Below are positions 32,526 through 40,805 of a DNA stretch of 64,000 bases, piece by piece (within the stretch, counting starts at the first letter, position 1; each line of letters begins with the position of its first letter). The position numbers and the translations under genes are program-made. Below the pieces are notes generated by a model, which had not been told where the DNA came from, ran no database searches, and was given only the letters and a program-made list of their open reading frames with translations. Source of the DNA: DASZIT01 sp036489495 (GTDB lineage Bacteria > Actinomycetota > Acidimicrobiia > Acidimicrobiales > RAAP-2); the NCBI GenBank assembly GCA_036489495.1, contig DASXFR010000076.1:14096-78095 (forward strand), written 5' to 3'.

Positions 32526-34259
32526 TCAGCCCGGTCGCACCACCTGGCCGGGAAGCCGCCCGGTCAGCTCCCCGTGGAGGACGATGGGGACGCCGTTGAC
32601 TACGGTGGCCCGCACGCCGTGTCCCCAGGCCTTGAAGCGCCCGACCCCGCCGGGGAGGTCGTGGACGAACTCCTTCTTCCAGGGACCGACGGTGTCAGGA
32701 TCGAAGACCATGATGTCGGCCCACCCTCCCGGCTTGAGCAGGCCCCGGTCGGCCAGCCCCAACAGCGCGGCGGGGATCTGGGTGATCTGCCGGATCCCCT
32801 CTTCCAGCGTCCACACCTCCCGGTCACCCACCCAGGTGCGGAGGAAGTAGGAGCTCCAGTCGGCCCCGTCGTCCCGGGCCAGGTGGGCACCCCCGTCGGA
32901 GACCCCGATGATCATCCGGGGATCCCGCTGGGCGACGCCGACCGCCTCCGACCATTCGAGGCTCTCGGTCCGCCACCGGAACTCGGTGGCGAAGTCCTCG
33001 GCCAGGGCCAGGTCCAATAGCGCGTCGGCGGGGGCGACCCCCTGTTCGTCGGCGATGTCGCGAATCGAACGTCCCTGGAGCTTGTCGTGTTCGGGCAGCA
33101 CCACCCGGTCGACGTACACCGCGTTCCACAGCGGCGGCGGGACGGTGGTGCCCTTCTCCGGGTCGCGGTTGTAGTTCTCGACCGCGTCACGGAGCTCATC
33201 CCGGGCGGCCGGGTCGCGCAGACGGGCGGCGCGCTCGTCGGGGGGCAGCCGGAGCATCTCCAGCCAGGACGGCACCGCCAGGTAGTGGAGGTTGGCCGGG
33301 CCCACAATCAGGCTCCGGTCGAACGGGCGAGTGATGAGCAGCGAGTACACCGGCGTCCCGGCTACCGTGGCCCGGTCGAGGAACTCGACCGAGGCCTCCC
33401 AGGTGGCGGTGGGGGCGTCGACCTTGTTGCGGCCTCCGAGGCCCTGGATGATCACCGGGAGCCCGCTGGCCGCCCCGATATCCATCAGTAGCTGTTTGTC
33501 GGCGTCATCGAGCCCGCCGATCGAGCTGGCCGGGAGGAAGGCGATCGACCCGGTGCCGGCCCGGCCGACCGCGGTAGCCAACGCCAGGAGCTCGGCCCGC
33601 CCGCTCAGCCGGGAGGGGACCGGCCGGCCGTCATCATCCAGATGGGTGGGCGCCGCCGACGACGAGATCCCCGCTGCCCCGGCTTCCATCGCCTCGGTCA
33701 CCAACGCCACCATGCCGGCCACCTCGGCGTCGGTGGCCGGTCGGTCGCTGGCGTCGGGCCCCATCACCCATCGGCGCAGATTCGAGTGTCCGACGTAGCA
33801 GCCGAAGTTGACCCCGAGCCTGCCCGGCCGGCTGTCGAGAAATTCCGGGAAGGTGCCGCACTCATCCCAGCGCACCCCGCTCAGGGCCACCGGGTCCATG
33901 TTCTCCACCTGGGCGAAGATGCCGCCGAGGAAGTCACGGTCCTCCGGCCGCACCGGAGCCGCGGAGAACCCGCAGTTGCCGGCGACCACCGTGGTGACCC
34001 CGTGGTAGCAGGACATGGTGGCGTAGGGGTCGAAGGTGATCTGCGGGTCGTAATGGGTGTGGATGTCGACGATGCCGGGGGCGACCACCATGCCGGTGGC
34101 GTCGATCTCTTCGTCGGCGGTATCCCCATCCAACGGGCCCATGGCTGCCACCTTGCCGTCCCGGACCCCGACATCCACCCGCCGGCGCGGAAGCCCGGAC
34201 CCGTCGACCACGAAACCACCTCGAACGACCAGGTCGTAGTGGTTGGTGTTGCCGGCCAT
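32526..34259 (-). CDS. N-acyl-D-amino-acid deacylase / D-aminoacylase-type amidohydrolase (second copy)
   Basis: This 577-residue paralogue of the 23608 product has the N-terminal beta region YDLVVRGGFVVDGSG and the metal motif DIHTHYDPQ (His67, His69). It also has the metal-linked Cys96 in AGNCGFS, the catalytic ISSSAAPTHLDDDG region and SDGGAHL near the C-terminus. The start ATG 34259 is set by AAGGAGGG six bases upstream. The longer frame to 34304 has no ribosome-binding site. It is divergent from a TauD-type dioxygenase through a shared operator. Substrate unknown, probably an N-acyl amino acid or related amide. Confidence 0.9.
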   Translation of the reverse strand: MAGNTNHYDLVVRGGFVVDGSGLPRRRVDVGVRDGKVAAMGPLDGDTADEEIDATGMVVAPGIVDIHTHYDPQITFDPYATMSCYHGVTTVVAGNCGFSAAPVRPEDRDFLGGIFAQVENMDPVALSGVRWDECGTFPEFLDSRPGRLGVNFGCYVGHSNLRRWVMGPDASDRPATDAEVAGMVALVTEAMEAGAAGISSSAAPTHLDDDGRPVPSRLSGRAELLALATAVGRAGTGSIAFLPASSIGGLDDADKQLLMDIGAASGLPVIIQGLGGRNKVDAPTATWEASVEFLDRATVAGTPVYSLLITRPFDRSLIVGPANLHYLAVPSWLEMLRLPPDERAARLRDPAARDELRDAVENYNRDPEKGTTVPPPLWNAVYVDRVVLPEHDKLQGRSIRDIADEQGVAPADALLDLALAEDFATEFRWRTESLEWSEAVGVAQRDPRMIIGVSDGGAHLARDDGADWSSYFLRTWVGDREVWTLEEGIRQITQIPAALLGLADRGLLKPGGWADIMVFDPDTVGPWKKEFVHDLPGGVGRFKAWGHGVRATVVNGVPIVLHGELTGRLPGQVVRPG

Positions 34260-34310
34260 CAGCGGCCCTCCTTTGTCCGGGGGCGTCGCCCACCCAGGTT
34301 GCAATTCAGC

Positions 34311-34378
34311 ATCCTACTGGCGCCCCGGCTTACTCTGTCAATCGTTTGATTGCCAATGGTGAGGATGGCCGATAGCCT
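34311..34378. promoter_or_regulatory. Divergent promoters sharing operator TCAATCGTTTGA
   Basis: The 12-mer at 34338-34349 is identical to that at 13584-13595. Rightward, TTGCCA (34350-34355) and TAGCCT (34373-34378) are 17 bases apart, driving the dioxygenase. Leftward, TTGACA (34341-34336) pairs with TAGGAT at 34316-34311 at a long 19-base spacing. A repressor here would cover both -35 boxes. Confidence 0.7.
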
Positions 34379-34404
34379 GCTGCCGAACGGCAGAAGGAGG
34401 GCCG

Positions 34405-35256
34405 GTGGGAGTTGCCACGATGTCCATTGCGCCGCTCACCCCAGCCATCGGCGGGGTGGTGGAAGGCATTGAGCTGGCCAAGCCTTTCGACGACGAAACG
34501 GTGGCGGCGTTGCGCCACGGCCTCCTGGCCCACAAGGTCCTGTTCTTCCGATCCCAGCCGATGACCGAGGACGAGCAGGTCCGACTGGCCGGCTGCTTCG
34601 GGGAGATCGACCTGCCCCTGTTCCGCACCGCGTCGTCGGGGCGTCCCGAGGTACTGGTGCTCGACCAGGTCGCACCCCGCGGCGAGGGGGCCGACAGCTG
34701 GCACGCCGACAACACCTATATGGAGACGCCCCCGATGGCGTCGATCCTCCAGGCCGTCCGGCTCCCCGATGTCGGGGGCGACACCTGCTTCGCCAGCATG
34801 GAGGCAGCCTATGACGCGCTGTCGTCGCCGATGCAGCAATTCCTGGACGGCCTCACCGCGGTCCACTCCCTGGAGATCATGGCCGAGCGGACCCGGCACG
34901 TGGCCAACGCCTCGCTGCGCGACGAGGTGGCCAAGTGGCCACCGGTGGTCCACCCGGTGGTGCGGATCCACCCTGAGACCGGCCGACGGATGCTCAACGT
35001 GAACGCCAACTGGACCTCCCACATCCTGGAGTTGAGCCGGGCGGAAGGGGACGCTCTGCTGCGTTTCCTCTACCAGCACCTGCAGGCGCCCGAGTTCCAG
35101 GTCCGGTTCCACTGGGAGGAGGGATCGGTGGCCATCTGGGACAACCGGGCCGTCCAGCACTACGCGGTGCCCGACTACAACGAGCGCCGGGTGATGCAAC
35201 GGGTCACCATTGCCGGCGACCGGCCCTTCGGTCCTGACCGGTCGGGGGCTCCATGA
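34405..35256 (+). CDS. TauD/TfdA-family Fe(II)/2-oxoglutarate dioxygenase (second copy)
   Basis: This 283-residue taurine-dioxygenase-type enzyme has LAHKVLFFRSQPMTEDEQVRLAGCFGEID (about 41-69). The Fe ligands are His100 and Asp102 in SWHADNTY and distal His252 in QHYAVPDY. Arg262 or Arg266 (RRVMQRVTIAGDRP) would bind 2-oxoglutarate. It is much closer to classical TauD than the 22638 product. Candidate substrates are sulfonates, sulfates or chlorinated or aryloxy acids. A NitT/TauT-type transporter lies 2 kb downstream. GTG 34405 is used (AAGGAGG ahead); ATG 34420 is an alternative. Its stop overlaps an upstream-start option of the cupin. Confidence 0.9.
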   Translation: MGVATMSIAPLTPAIGGVVEGIELAKPFDDETVAALRHGLLAHKVLFFRSQPMTEDEQVRLAGCFGEIDLPLFRTASSGRPEVLVLDQVAPRGEGADSWHADNTYMETPPMASILQAVRLPDVGGDTCFASMEAAYDALSSPMQQFLDGLTAVHSLEIMAERTRHVANASLRDEVAKWPPVVHPVVRIHPETGRRMLNVNANWTSHILELSRAEGDALLRFLYQHLQAPEFQVRFHWEEGSVAIWDNRAVQHYAVPDYNERRVMQRVTIAGDRPFGPDRSGAP

Positions 35257-35315
35257 TCGTAGACCCCAAGCTGAAGATCACCCAACCCGAAGTACCACCG
35301 GAGAAGGAGCCGACC

Positions 35316-35771
35316 ATGGGAGCACGCTTCACCCACCTCGACGCCGGACCGTGGCAGCAGGTGCGAGCCCTCGCCTTCGACGACGGCCGCACCGTCTCGG
35401 TGCGGGAGCGATGGCTCGACTTCTCGCCCAAGTTCCTGGCCCTCTACGCCGAGTGGGACCCGGGGATGATGATCCACGCCCACGGCCACAACTCCGATCA
35501 TGTGATCTTCGTGATCGAGGGGGACATGACCTGCGGGGACCAGCACTGCCCAACGGGCACCCACATCGCCCTCGACCAGGGCGACACCTTCGGCCCGTTC
35601 GTGGCCGGTCCCGATGGGGTGGTGCTCTTCGAGGTGATGATGGGGGACCCCCGTTCGTTCCCCGCCGACCCCGACGGCTGGACGCGGCTGCTGGAGGAGC
35701 ACGGCGCCCGCCAACTCCCCAACCCGCCGGTGGACATGCCCGCCTGGCTCGAGGACACCCGGACCAGCTGA
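35316..35771 (+). CDS. Cupin-domain protein
   Basis: The 151 residues from ATG 35316 form a single cupin barrel. Metal-ligand candidates are His54, His56, His58 and His62 in HAHGHNSDHV, and Glu68 in VIEGD. Small cupins near catabolic genes are dioxygenases, isomerases or binding proteins. The start is chosen for AAGGAG six bases upstream. ATG 35253, overlapping the dioxygenase stop (ATGA), would add 21 residues and cannot be excluded. The tail WTRLLEEHGARQL is helical. The reaction is unknown, but co-transcription with TauD and a luciferase-like oxidase points to the same pathway. Confidence 0.82.
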   Translation: MGARFTHLDAGPWQQVRALAFDDGRTVSVRERWLDFSPKFLALYAEWDPGMMIHAHGHNSDHVIFVIEGDMTCGDQHCPTGTHIALDQGDTFGPFVAGPDGVVLFEVMMGDPRSFPADPDGWTRLLEEHGARQLPNPPVDMPAWLEDTRTS

Positions 35772-35775
35772 GTCG

Positions 35776-36699
35776 GTGCAGGTTTCCTACGGGCTCCCCA
35801 CCCACCGGGTCGACCGGCTGGACGAATTCCTCACCGGCGACGCCATCGGGGAACTGGCCCGGGCGGCCGAGGGGGCCGGGTTCGACGCCGTCTACACCAC
35901 CGAGCACCCGTTCCCCGGCGACGCCTGGTTGGCCCACGGCGGGCATCACGCCCTCGACCCGATGGTCGCCCTCAGCTTCGCCGCCGCCACCACCACCTCG
36001 CTCCGGCTGCACACCAACCTGTTCGTCCCCGCCTACCGCAACCCGTTCCTGGCCGCCAAGTCGGTGGCCAGCCTCGACGTCCTGAGCGGCGGGCGGGTGA
36101 TCCTCGGGCTGGGGGCCGGTTACCTCCAGCCGGAGTTCGAGGCATTGGGTGTCCCCTTCGCGGAGCGCAACGATCGCACCGACGACGCCATCGTGGCCAT
36201 GAAGGCGGCCTGGACGGGAGCGTCGGTCACCCGGGACGGCCCCGGATATGCAGCCACCGGCAACACCGCGCTCCCCCGGCCCGTCCAACGCCCGCACCCC
36301 CCGATCTGGATCGGCGGCAACAGTCGGCGGGCCATCCGCCGGGCGGTGGACCTGGCCGACGGGTGGTCGCCGTTCCCCACCACCGCCAAGGCCGCCGCCC
36401 GCACCCACACCACCCCGCTGCCCGGCCCGTCGGAGTTGGCCGATCACATCGGCTATGCCCGCACCTACGCCGCCGAGGTCGGGCGGACGGCTCGGCTGGA
36501 TGTGATCTTCATCCCCGAGGGGCTGGACATGATCCGGGCCAGCTACGACCCCGGGGTGGCGGTGGCCTCCTGTAAGGCGCTGGCCGGGGTGGGGGTGACC
36601 TGGGTGGCGGTGATGCTTCCCGGGGACACCCGCGACGCCCAGCTAGGGATGATCAAGCGGTGTGAAGCCGAGCTCATCCCTCAGATCCACCCCCTCTGA
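35776..36699 (+). CDS. LLM-class (luciferase-like, probably F420-dependent) oxidoreductase
   Basis: This 307-residue TIM barrel of the bacterial luciferase superfamily contains AEGAGFDAVYTTEHPFP (about 31-47), LRLHTNLFVPAYRNPFLAAKSVASLDVLSGGRVILGLGAGY (about 76-116), RPHPPIWIGGNSRRAIRRAV (about 172-191) and DGWSPF. These are typical of actinobacterial F420-dependent members and of FMNH2 monooxygenases such as SsuD. The exact cofactor cannot be fixed. It starts 5 bp after the cupin stop (GTG). It may be an oxygenase or reductase acting on the same compound as the TauD dioxygenase. Confidence 0.88.
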   Translation: MQVSYGLPTHRVDRLDEFLTGDAIGELARAAEGAGFDAVYTTEHPFPGDAWLAHGGHHALDPMVALSFAAATTTSLRLHTNLFVPAYRNPFLAAKSVASLDVLSGGRVILGLGAGYLQPEFEALGVPFAERNDRTDDAIVAMKAAWTGASVTRDGPGYAATGNTALPRPVQRPHPPIWIGGNSRRAIRRAVDLADGWSPFPTTAKAAARTHTTPLPGPSELADHIGYARTYAAEVGRTARLDVIFIPEGLDMIRASYDPGVAVASCKALAGVGVTWVAVMLPGDTRDAQLGMIKRCEAELIPQIHPL

Positions 36700-36724
36700 C
36701 CAGGGATCTTCCCTCAGATCCACC
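36677..36724. repeat. 15-bp direct repeat, 33-bp period
   Basis: TCCCTCAGATCCACC occurs at 36677-36691, encoding the end of the LLM oxidoreductase, and again at 36710-36724 after its stop. It is most likely a remnant of a small tandem duplication. Confidence 0.7.
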
Positions 36725-36737
36725 TCGGGCGAAACTC

Positions 36738-36766
36738 TTGCAAACGTTAGACTGACATGTTACGGT
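36738..36766 (+). promoter_or_regulatory. Promoter TTGCAA-N17-TACGGT containing AAACGTTAGA
   Basis: The -35 TTGCAA (36738-36743) and TACGGT (36761-36766) are 17 bases apart. AAACGTTAGA lies between them at 36742-36751, the same 10-mer as at 15199-15208. It would drive the ABC transporter operon and tie it to the same regulon. Confidence 0.6.
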
Positions 36767-36874
36767 GCTGCCAGGCAGCTCCCGGGGGGACCCAGCGCCG
36801 ATGCGCCGGCGCAACTCGTGACAGGTTTGACCGAGGCCGGGGCTGGCAAAGCGCAGACAGGGAGGGAAGTGCTG

Positions 36875-37972
36875 ATGCACAAGACGTTGCGGGCGATCGG
36901 CGGCTCGGCCGCCGCTCTATTGATAGGTGCGACCCTGCTGGCCGCCTGTAGTAGCAGCACCAACTCGTCGAGCACCACCACCGGCGGCAACATCAATTCG
37001 ACGACCAACTCCGGTCCGAATACCCCCGCCCCCAAGCCGTTGGCGACCATGACCAACGTGACCTTGACCGTGCCCGCCAAGGTGGAGAGCTTTGCCACTC
37101 CGATCGTGGCCCAGATGAACGGTGAGTTCACCAAGGAGAACCTGAACGTCACCATCGAGCTGGATCCGGGCGGCGCCGCCTCCGAGCCCCAGGAGCTGGC
37201 CCAGGGCAGCGCGCAGGTGACCGAGACCGGCCTCAACGCCGGGACCCTCAACGCCATCTCCCAAGGTGTCGGGTTGCGCTACGTCGGGTACCCCTACACC
37301 TACCAAACCGGGGACAAGGAAGGGTTCTGGGTCGACAAGACCTACCTGAACAAGAACGGCACCCTCAACAAGGCGAAGCTCTCCACCTTCAAGATCACCC
37401 TCGGCACCGCCGGGGTCGCCTCATCGTCGGCGCTGCCCGTCCAGCAGTGGCTGCAGAAATCCGGGGTGAACCTGTCACAGGTGACGATCACCAACCTGTC
37501 GGGGGCGGCCCTGGTGACCGCGCTCCAGAACGGCGCGGTGCAGGGGGCCTACGCGCTGTCCCCCTACTACCAGCCGCTGCTCACCGATCCGCGGTTCACC
37601 CTGGTGACGCCGACCCCGCTCGCCACCGGCGTCTACGAGATGAGCTCGCAGTTCATCAGCCAACAGCCGCTGGTGGCCCAGGCCATCATGCGGGCGTTGA
37701 TCCGCACCGACCGCACCGACCTCGGACCCAACTACCGCAACAACGCCGCGGTGATGGGGATCATCTCCACCTGGCTGGGCATCCCGGCGGCCACCGTCGC
37801 CAACAACCCCGCGGTGGTGTTCAGCACCGACATGGACACCGCCGCCCTCGGCCCGCTGTTGACCGGGGTCCAGCAGATGTGGATCAGCCTCGGGGGTGTC
37901 CTGTCCTACACCAAGCCGTTGACGGTGAAACAGGTGGTCGACCCCTCGGTGGTCAACGCGGTATTGAAGTAG
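36875..37972 (+). CDS. ABC transporter substrate-binding lipoprotein (NitT/TauT type)
   Basis: This 365-residue exported lipoprotein has a signal peptide (residues 1-24) with lipobox LAAC and lipidated Cys25, then a Ser/Thr-rich linker. The binding domain resembles the SsuA/NrtA/ThiY superfamily: IVAQMNGEFTKENLNVTIELDPGGAASEPQELAQGSAQV near 80-120, and QNGAVQGAYALSPYYQPLL near 215-233. Relatives bind sulfonates, nitrate, pyrimidine precursors or aromatic acids. GGAGG lies about 9 bases before the ATG. It heads an operon with an ATPase and a permease. The ligand is unknown, though its position after TauD and LLM genes hints at an organic acid or sulfonate. Confidence 0.9.
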   Translation: MHKTLRAIGGSAAALLIGATLLAACSSSTNSSSTTTGGNINSTTNSGPNTPAPKPLATMTNVTLTVPAKVESFATPIVAQMNGEFTKENLNVTIELDPGGAASEPQELAQGSAQVTETGLNAGTLNAISQGVGLRYVGYPYTYQTGDKEGFWVDKTYLNKNGTLNKAKLSTFKITLGTAGVASSSALPVQQWLQKSGVNLSQVTITNLSGAALVTALQNGAVQGAYALSPYYQPLLTDPRFTLVTPTPLATGVYEMSSQFISQQPLVAQAIMRALIRTDRTDLGPNYRNNAAVMGIISTWLGIPAATVANNPAVVFSTDMDTAALGPLLTGVQQMWISLGGVLSYTKPLTVKQVVDPSVVNAVLK

Positions 37973-38026
37973 CCCCGGGCGCCCGGGGCAACGCAACGAC
38001 ATCATGCCCGCCGGCCGGAGCGCTCG

Positions 38027-38869
38027 ATGGACACGTTGATGTTGAATGGTCACGTGGATGAGGTGATGGCGCGACCGCGGATCAACTTCGAAGCGGTCGA
38101 ACGGGTCTTCGTCGACCGGCAGCGGGAGGTGAAAGCCCTCGGCCCGCTCGACCTCGTCATCGGCGACGGCGAGTTCCTCTCCGTGGTCGGCCCGTCGGGG
38201 TGCGGCAAGTCCACCCTGCTCCGGCTGGTCGGCGGCCTGCTCCCCCCCAGTGCCGGGCGCATCGATATCGTCCAGCGGGACCCCGACCGCCACCTGGTGG
38301 CCATGGTGTTCCAGGACCACAGCGTGTTCCCCTGGCGGACGGTGGCCCAGAACGTCCAGATGGGACTGGACATCGCCACCGATCTGCCCAAGGCGGAGAA
38401 GGAGGCACGGGTGGCCCACTGGCTCGACCGGCTCGGGCTCACCGATGTCGGCGGCGCCCATCCGGCCACCCTGTCCGGCGGCATGCGCCAGCGGGTGTCG
38501 ATCGCCCGGGCGCTGGCCGTCGACCCGGAGATCCTGCTGATGGACGAGCCGTTCGCCTCTCTCGACGCCCAACTCCGGACGCTGCTCCAAGACGAGCTGC
38601 TTAGGCTGTGGGAAGAGGACCGCCGCACGGTGGTGTTCATCACCCACAGCATCGACGAGGCGGTGGTGCTCGGGGACCGGGTGGCGGTGATGGGGGCGCG
38701 ACCCGGCACCATCAAGGCCTCCTTCGACGTCCCGTTCGACCGCCCCCGGGACCTGAGCCTGCGGGGCAGCCCGGAGTTCGGCGAGGTGGTACAGAACATC
38801 TGGGGCCTGCTGCGCCAGGAGGTCATCACCGAGTTGGCCGAGAGCCGGGCCGAGGCCGGCGGTCACTGA
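38027..38869 (+). CDS. ABC transporter ATP-binding protein (NitT/TauT type)
   Basis: This 280-residue cytoplasmic ATPase subunit has Walker A GPSGCGKST (residues 55-63) and Q-loop VFQDHSVFPW (the SsuB/TauB form). The signature LSGGMRQR, Walker B ILLMDEPFASLD and switch His in FITHS complete the site. It powers uptake with the adjoining lipoprotein and permease. ATG 38027 follows GGAG. ATG 38066 (MARPRINFE) would give a more usual N-terminus and is a fair alternative. The stop shares a base with the permease start (TGATG). Confidence 0.95.
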   Translation: MDTLMLNGHVDEVMARPRINFEAVERVFVDRQREVKALGPLDLVIGDGEFLSVVGPSGCGKSTLLRLVGGLLPPSAGRIDIVQRDPDRHLVAMVFQDHSVFPWRTVAQNVQMGLDIATDLPKAEKEARVAHWLDRLGLTDVGGAHPATLSGGMRQRVSIARALAVDPEILLMDEPFASLDAQLRTLLQDELLRLWEEDRRTVVFITHSIDEAVVLGDRVAVMGARPGTIKASFDVPFDRPRDLSLRGSPEFGEVVQNIWGLLRQEVITELAESRAEAGGH

Positions 38870-39813
38870 TGGCCGAAGAGACCCAAGCCATGGATCAGCC
38901 GGGCATCGCCGCCCCGGGCACCGCCGCCCGCCCACCATCGACGGCCATGCCCAGCGCTACCGGGGCGCCGGGCGCACCGGGCCGCCCCGGGGGACCCCGC
39001 ATCGTCACCCGACAGCCCGGCCAGCAAGAGTCCGACCCCCGCCGGTACCGCAACCGCCGCCGGCGGATCGAGGTGGGCCTGGGGGTGGCCGTCCCGGTCC
39101 TGCTGTTCGTCGGCTGGCAGTGGGCGTCGAAGACCGGGGCCATCGATCCCCATTTCTTCCCGGCCCCCACCGACCTGTGGTCGACGGCGGTGACGTCGTT
39201 CCACTCCGGGATCATGGGCCACCTGATCGTCACCAGCTTCCGCCGGGTGTTCGAGGGCTTCTTCATGGGGGTGGCTGCCGCCCTCGTCCTCGGGGTGGCC
39301 ATCGGCGCCTCCCACATCGCCCGGTCCGCCCTCCAGCCGGTGATCTACGCCTTCTGGGCCATCCCCAAGCTGGCCATCCTGCCGCTGTTGCTGCTGTTCT
39401 TCGGGCTCAGCGAGTTCCCCATCATCCTGCTCATCGCCATCGAGTGCTTCTTCCTGGTGCTGATCCCCACCATCGCCGCGGTGTCCACCGTCAGCGAGTC
39501 CTACCGGGAGGTAGCCACCTCGTTCAACGCCGGCCGACTCCAGATGCTGCGCTACGTCCTCATCCCCGGGGCCATGCCGCTCATCGCTGTCGCCCTCCGG
39601 CTGGCCGCCGGGGCTTCGGTCCTGGTGATGGTGGCCGGTGAGTACATCGACGGCAAGCCGGGGTTGGGCTTCTACATCTTCAACTCCTGGCAGCTGAACG
39701 TGCCCAAGCAGATGTATGTGGCCATCATCGTGGTGTCGGTCCTCGGGACCGTCTGGACCCTGGTCGTCCAGGCGGTGGGCCGGTACTTCACCCGCTGGCA
39801 GCGCGAGACGTGA
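38869..39813 (+). CDS. ABC transporter permease (NitT/TauT type)
   Basis: This 314-residue inner-membrane subunit has an unusually long Pro/Ala/Gly-rich cytoplasmic N-terminus (about 65 residues). A first membrane helix at 69-86 follows, then five more predicted helices. The EAA coupling loop is ASFNAGRLQMLRYVLIPGAMPLI, as in SsuC/TauC. A YIDGKPGLGFYIFNSWQ segment follows, typical of the family. It forms the transporter with the preceding ATPase and lipoprotein. The ATG is fixed by the TGATG overlap, and its own TGA overlaps the aldo/keto reductase GTG. Confidence 0.93.
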   Translation: MAEETQAMDQPGIAAPGTAARPPSTAMPSATGAPGAPGRPGGPRIVTRQPGQQESDPRRYRNRRRRIEVGLGVAVPVLLFVGWQWASKTGAIDPHFFPAPTDLWSTAVTSFHSGIMGHLIVTSFRRVFEGFFMGVAAALVLGVAIGASHIARSALQPVIYAFWAIPKLAILPLLLLFFGLSEFPIILLIAIECFFLVLIPTIAAVSTVSESYREVATSFNAGRLQMLRYVLIPGAMPLIAVALRLAAGASVLVMVAGEYIDGKPGLGFYIFNSWQLNVPKQMYVAIIVVSVLGTVWTLVVQAVGRYFTRWQRET

Positions 39814-40805
39814 CCGGGGTCGGCACCCGCCGGCTGGGGAGCCAGGGTCTGGTCACCTCCGTACAGGGTCTCGGGTGCCTGGGGATGGGCGGCGCCTACG
39901 GGCCGGCCGACCCGGCCGAAGCCACCGCCACCATCCACCGGGCCATCGACCTCGGGGTGACCCTGCTCGACATGGCCGATGTCTACGGGCCCTACGTGGT
40001 CGAGGAGCTGGTCGGGAAGGCGGTGGCCGGCCGGCGGGACCAGGTGGTGATCGCCACCAAGTTCGGCTGCCGGTGCCGGCCCGACGGGACCTGGCTGGGG
40101 CTCGACAGCCGCCCCGACTACGTGGGCCGGGCCGTACGCGCCTCGCTCGACCGGTTGGGGGTGGACCACATCGACCTCTACTACCAGCACCGGGTCGACC
40201 CCGAGGTCCCGATCGAGGAGACCTGGGGGGCCCTGGCCGAGCTGGTCGACGGGGGCCTGGTCGGCTACCTCGGGCTGTGCGAGGCGTCGCCGTCGACCAT
40301 CGCCCGGGCCCATGCGGTCCATCCGGTCACCGCCGTCCAGTCGGAGTACTCGCTGTTCTCCCGCGAGCCGGAAGCCGAGGTGCTGCCGGCTCTTCGGGAG
40401 CTGGGCATCGGGCTGGTGGCCTACTGCCCACTCGGACGGGGCCTGCTCACCGGCGCCCTTTCCGCCGACGACCGGTTCGGGCCCGGCGACAGCCGCCACG
40501 CCAGCCCGCGCTTCGAGGGGGAGAACCTGGAGCGGAACCTGTCGCGGGCCGGCCGGGTCGCCGACCTGGCCCGACGACGGGGGATCTCCCCGGCCCAGCT
40601 GGCTCTGGCCTGGCTGCAGAGTCGGGGCGACGATGTGGTGGCCATCCCCGGCAGTGCCACCCGCGTCTTCCTGGAGGAGAACGCCACCGCCGCCTCGATC
40701 CACCTCGACCCCGACGACCTCGCCACCCTCGATCGGCTGGCTCCACCCGGCGCCGCCGCCGGGGCTCGGTTCGCGCCGGCACTGGCCGCCACCGTGGACC
40801 GATGA
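39810..40805 (+). CDS. Aldo/keto reductase
   Basis: This 331-residue NADP-dependent AKR has catalytic residues in place: Asp54 and Tyr59 (LLDMADVYG), Lys84 (ATKFG) and His127 (YYQHRVD). The cofactor-binding C-terminus reads AIPGSATRVFLEENATAASIHL. It resembles the YhdN/IolS-type group that reduces a wide range of aldehydes and ketones. Its GTG overlaps the permease stop and its TGA overlaps the amidohydrolase ATG (ATGA), so it belongs to the transporter operon and is likely catabolic. Substrate not evident. Confidence 0.92.
   Translation: MTGVGTRRLGSQGLVTSVQGLGCLGMGGAYGPADPAEATATIHRAIDLGVTLLDMADVYGPYVVEELVGKAVAGRRDQVVIATKFGCRCRPDGTWLGLDSRPDYVGRAVRASLDRLGVDHIDLYYQHRVDPEVPIEETWGALAELVDGGLVGYLGLCEASPSTIARAHAVHPVTAVQSEYSLFSREPEAEVLPALRELGIGLVAYCPLGRGLLTGALSADDRFGPGDSRHASPRFEGENLERNLSRAGRVADLARRRGISPAQLALAWLQSRGDDVVAIPGSATRVFLEENATAASIHLDPDDLATLDRLAPPGAAAGARFAPALAATVDR

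Noticed and set aside
36767..36874. Possible riboswitch in the leader of the ABC lipoprotein
   Set aside because: GC-rich stem-forming sequence is present, but no conserved core of a riboswitch class I know could be recognised.
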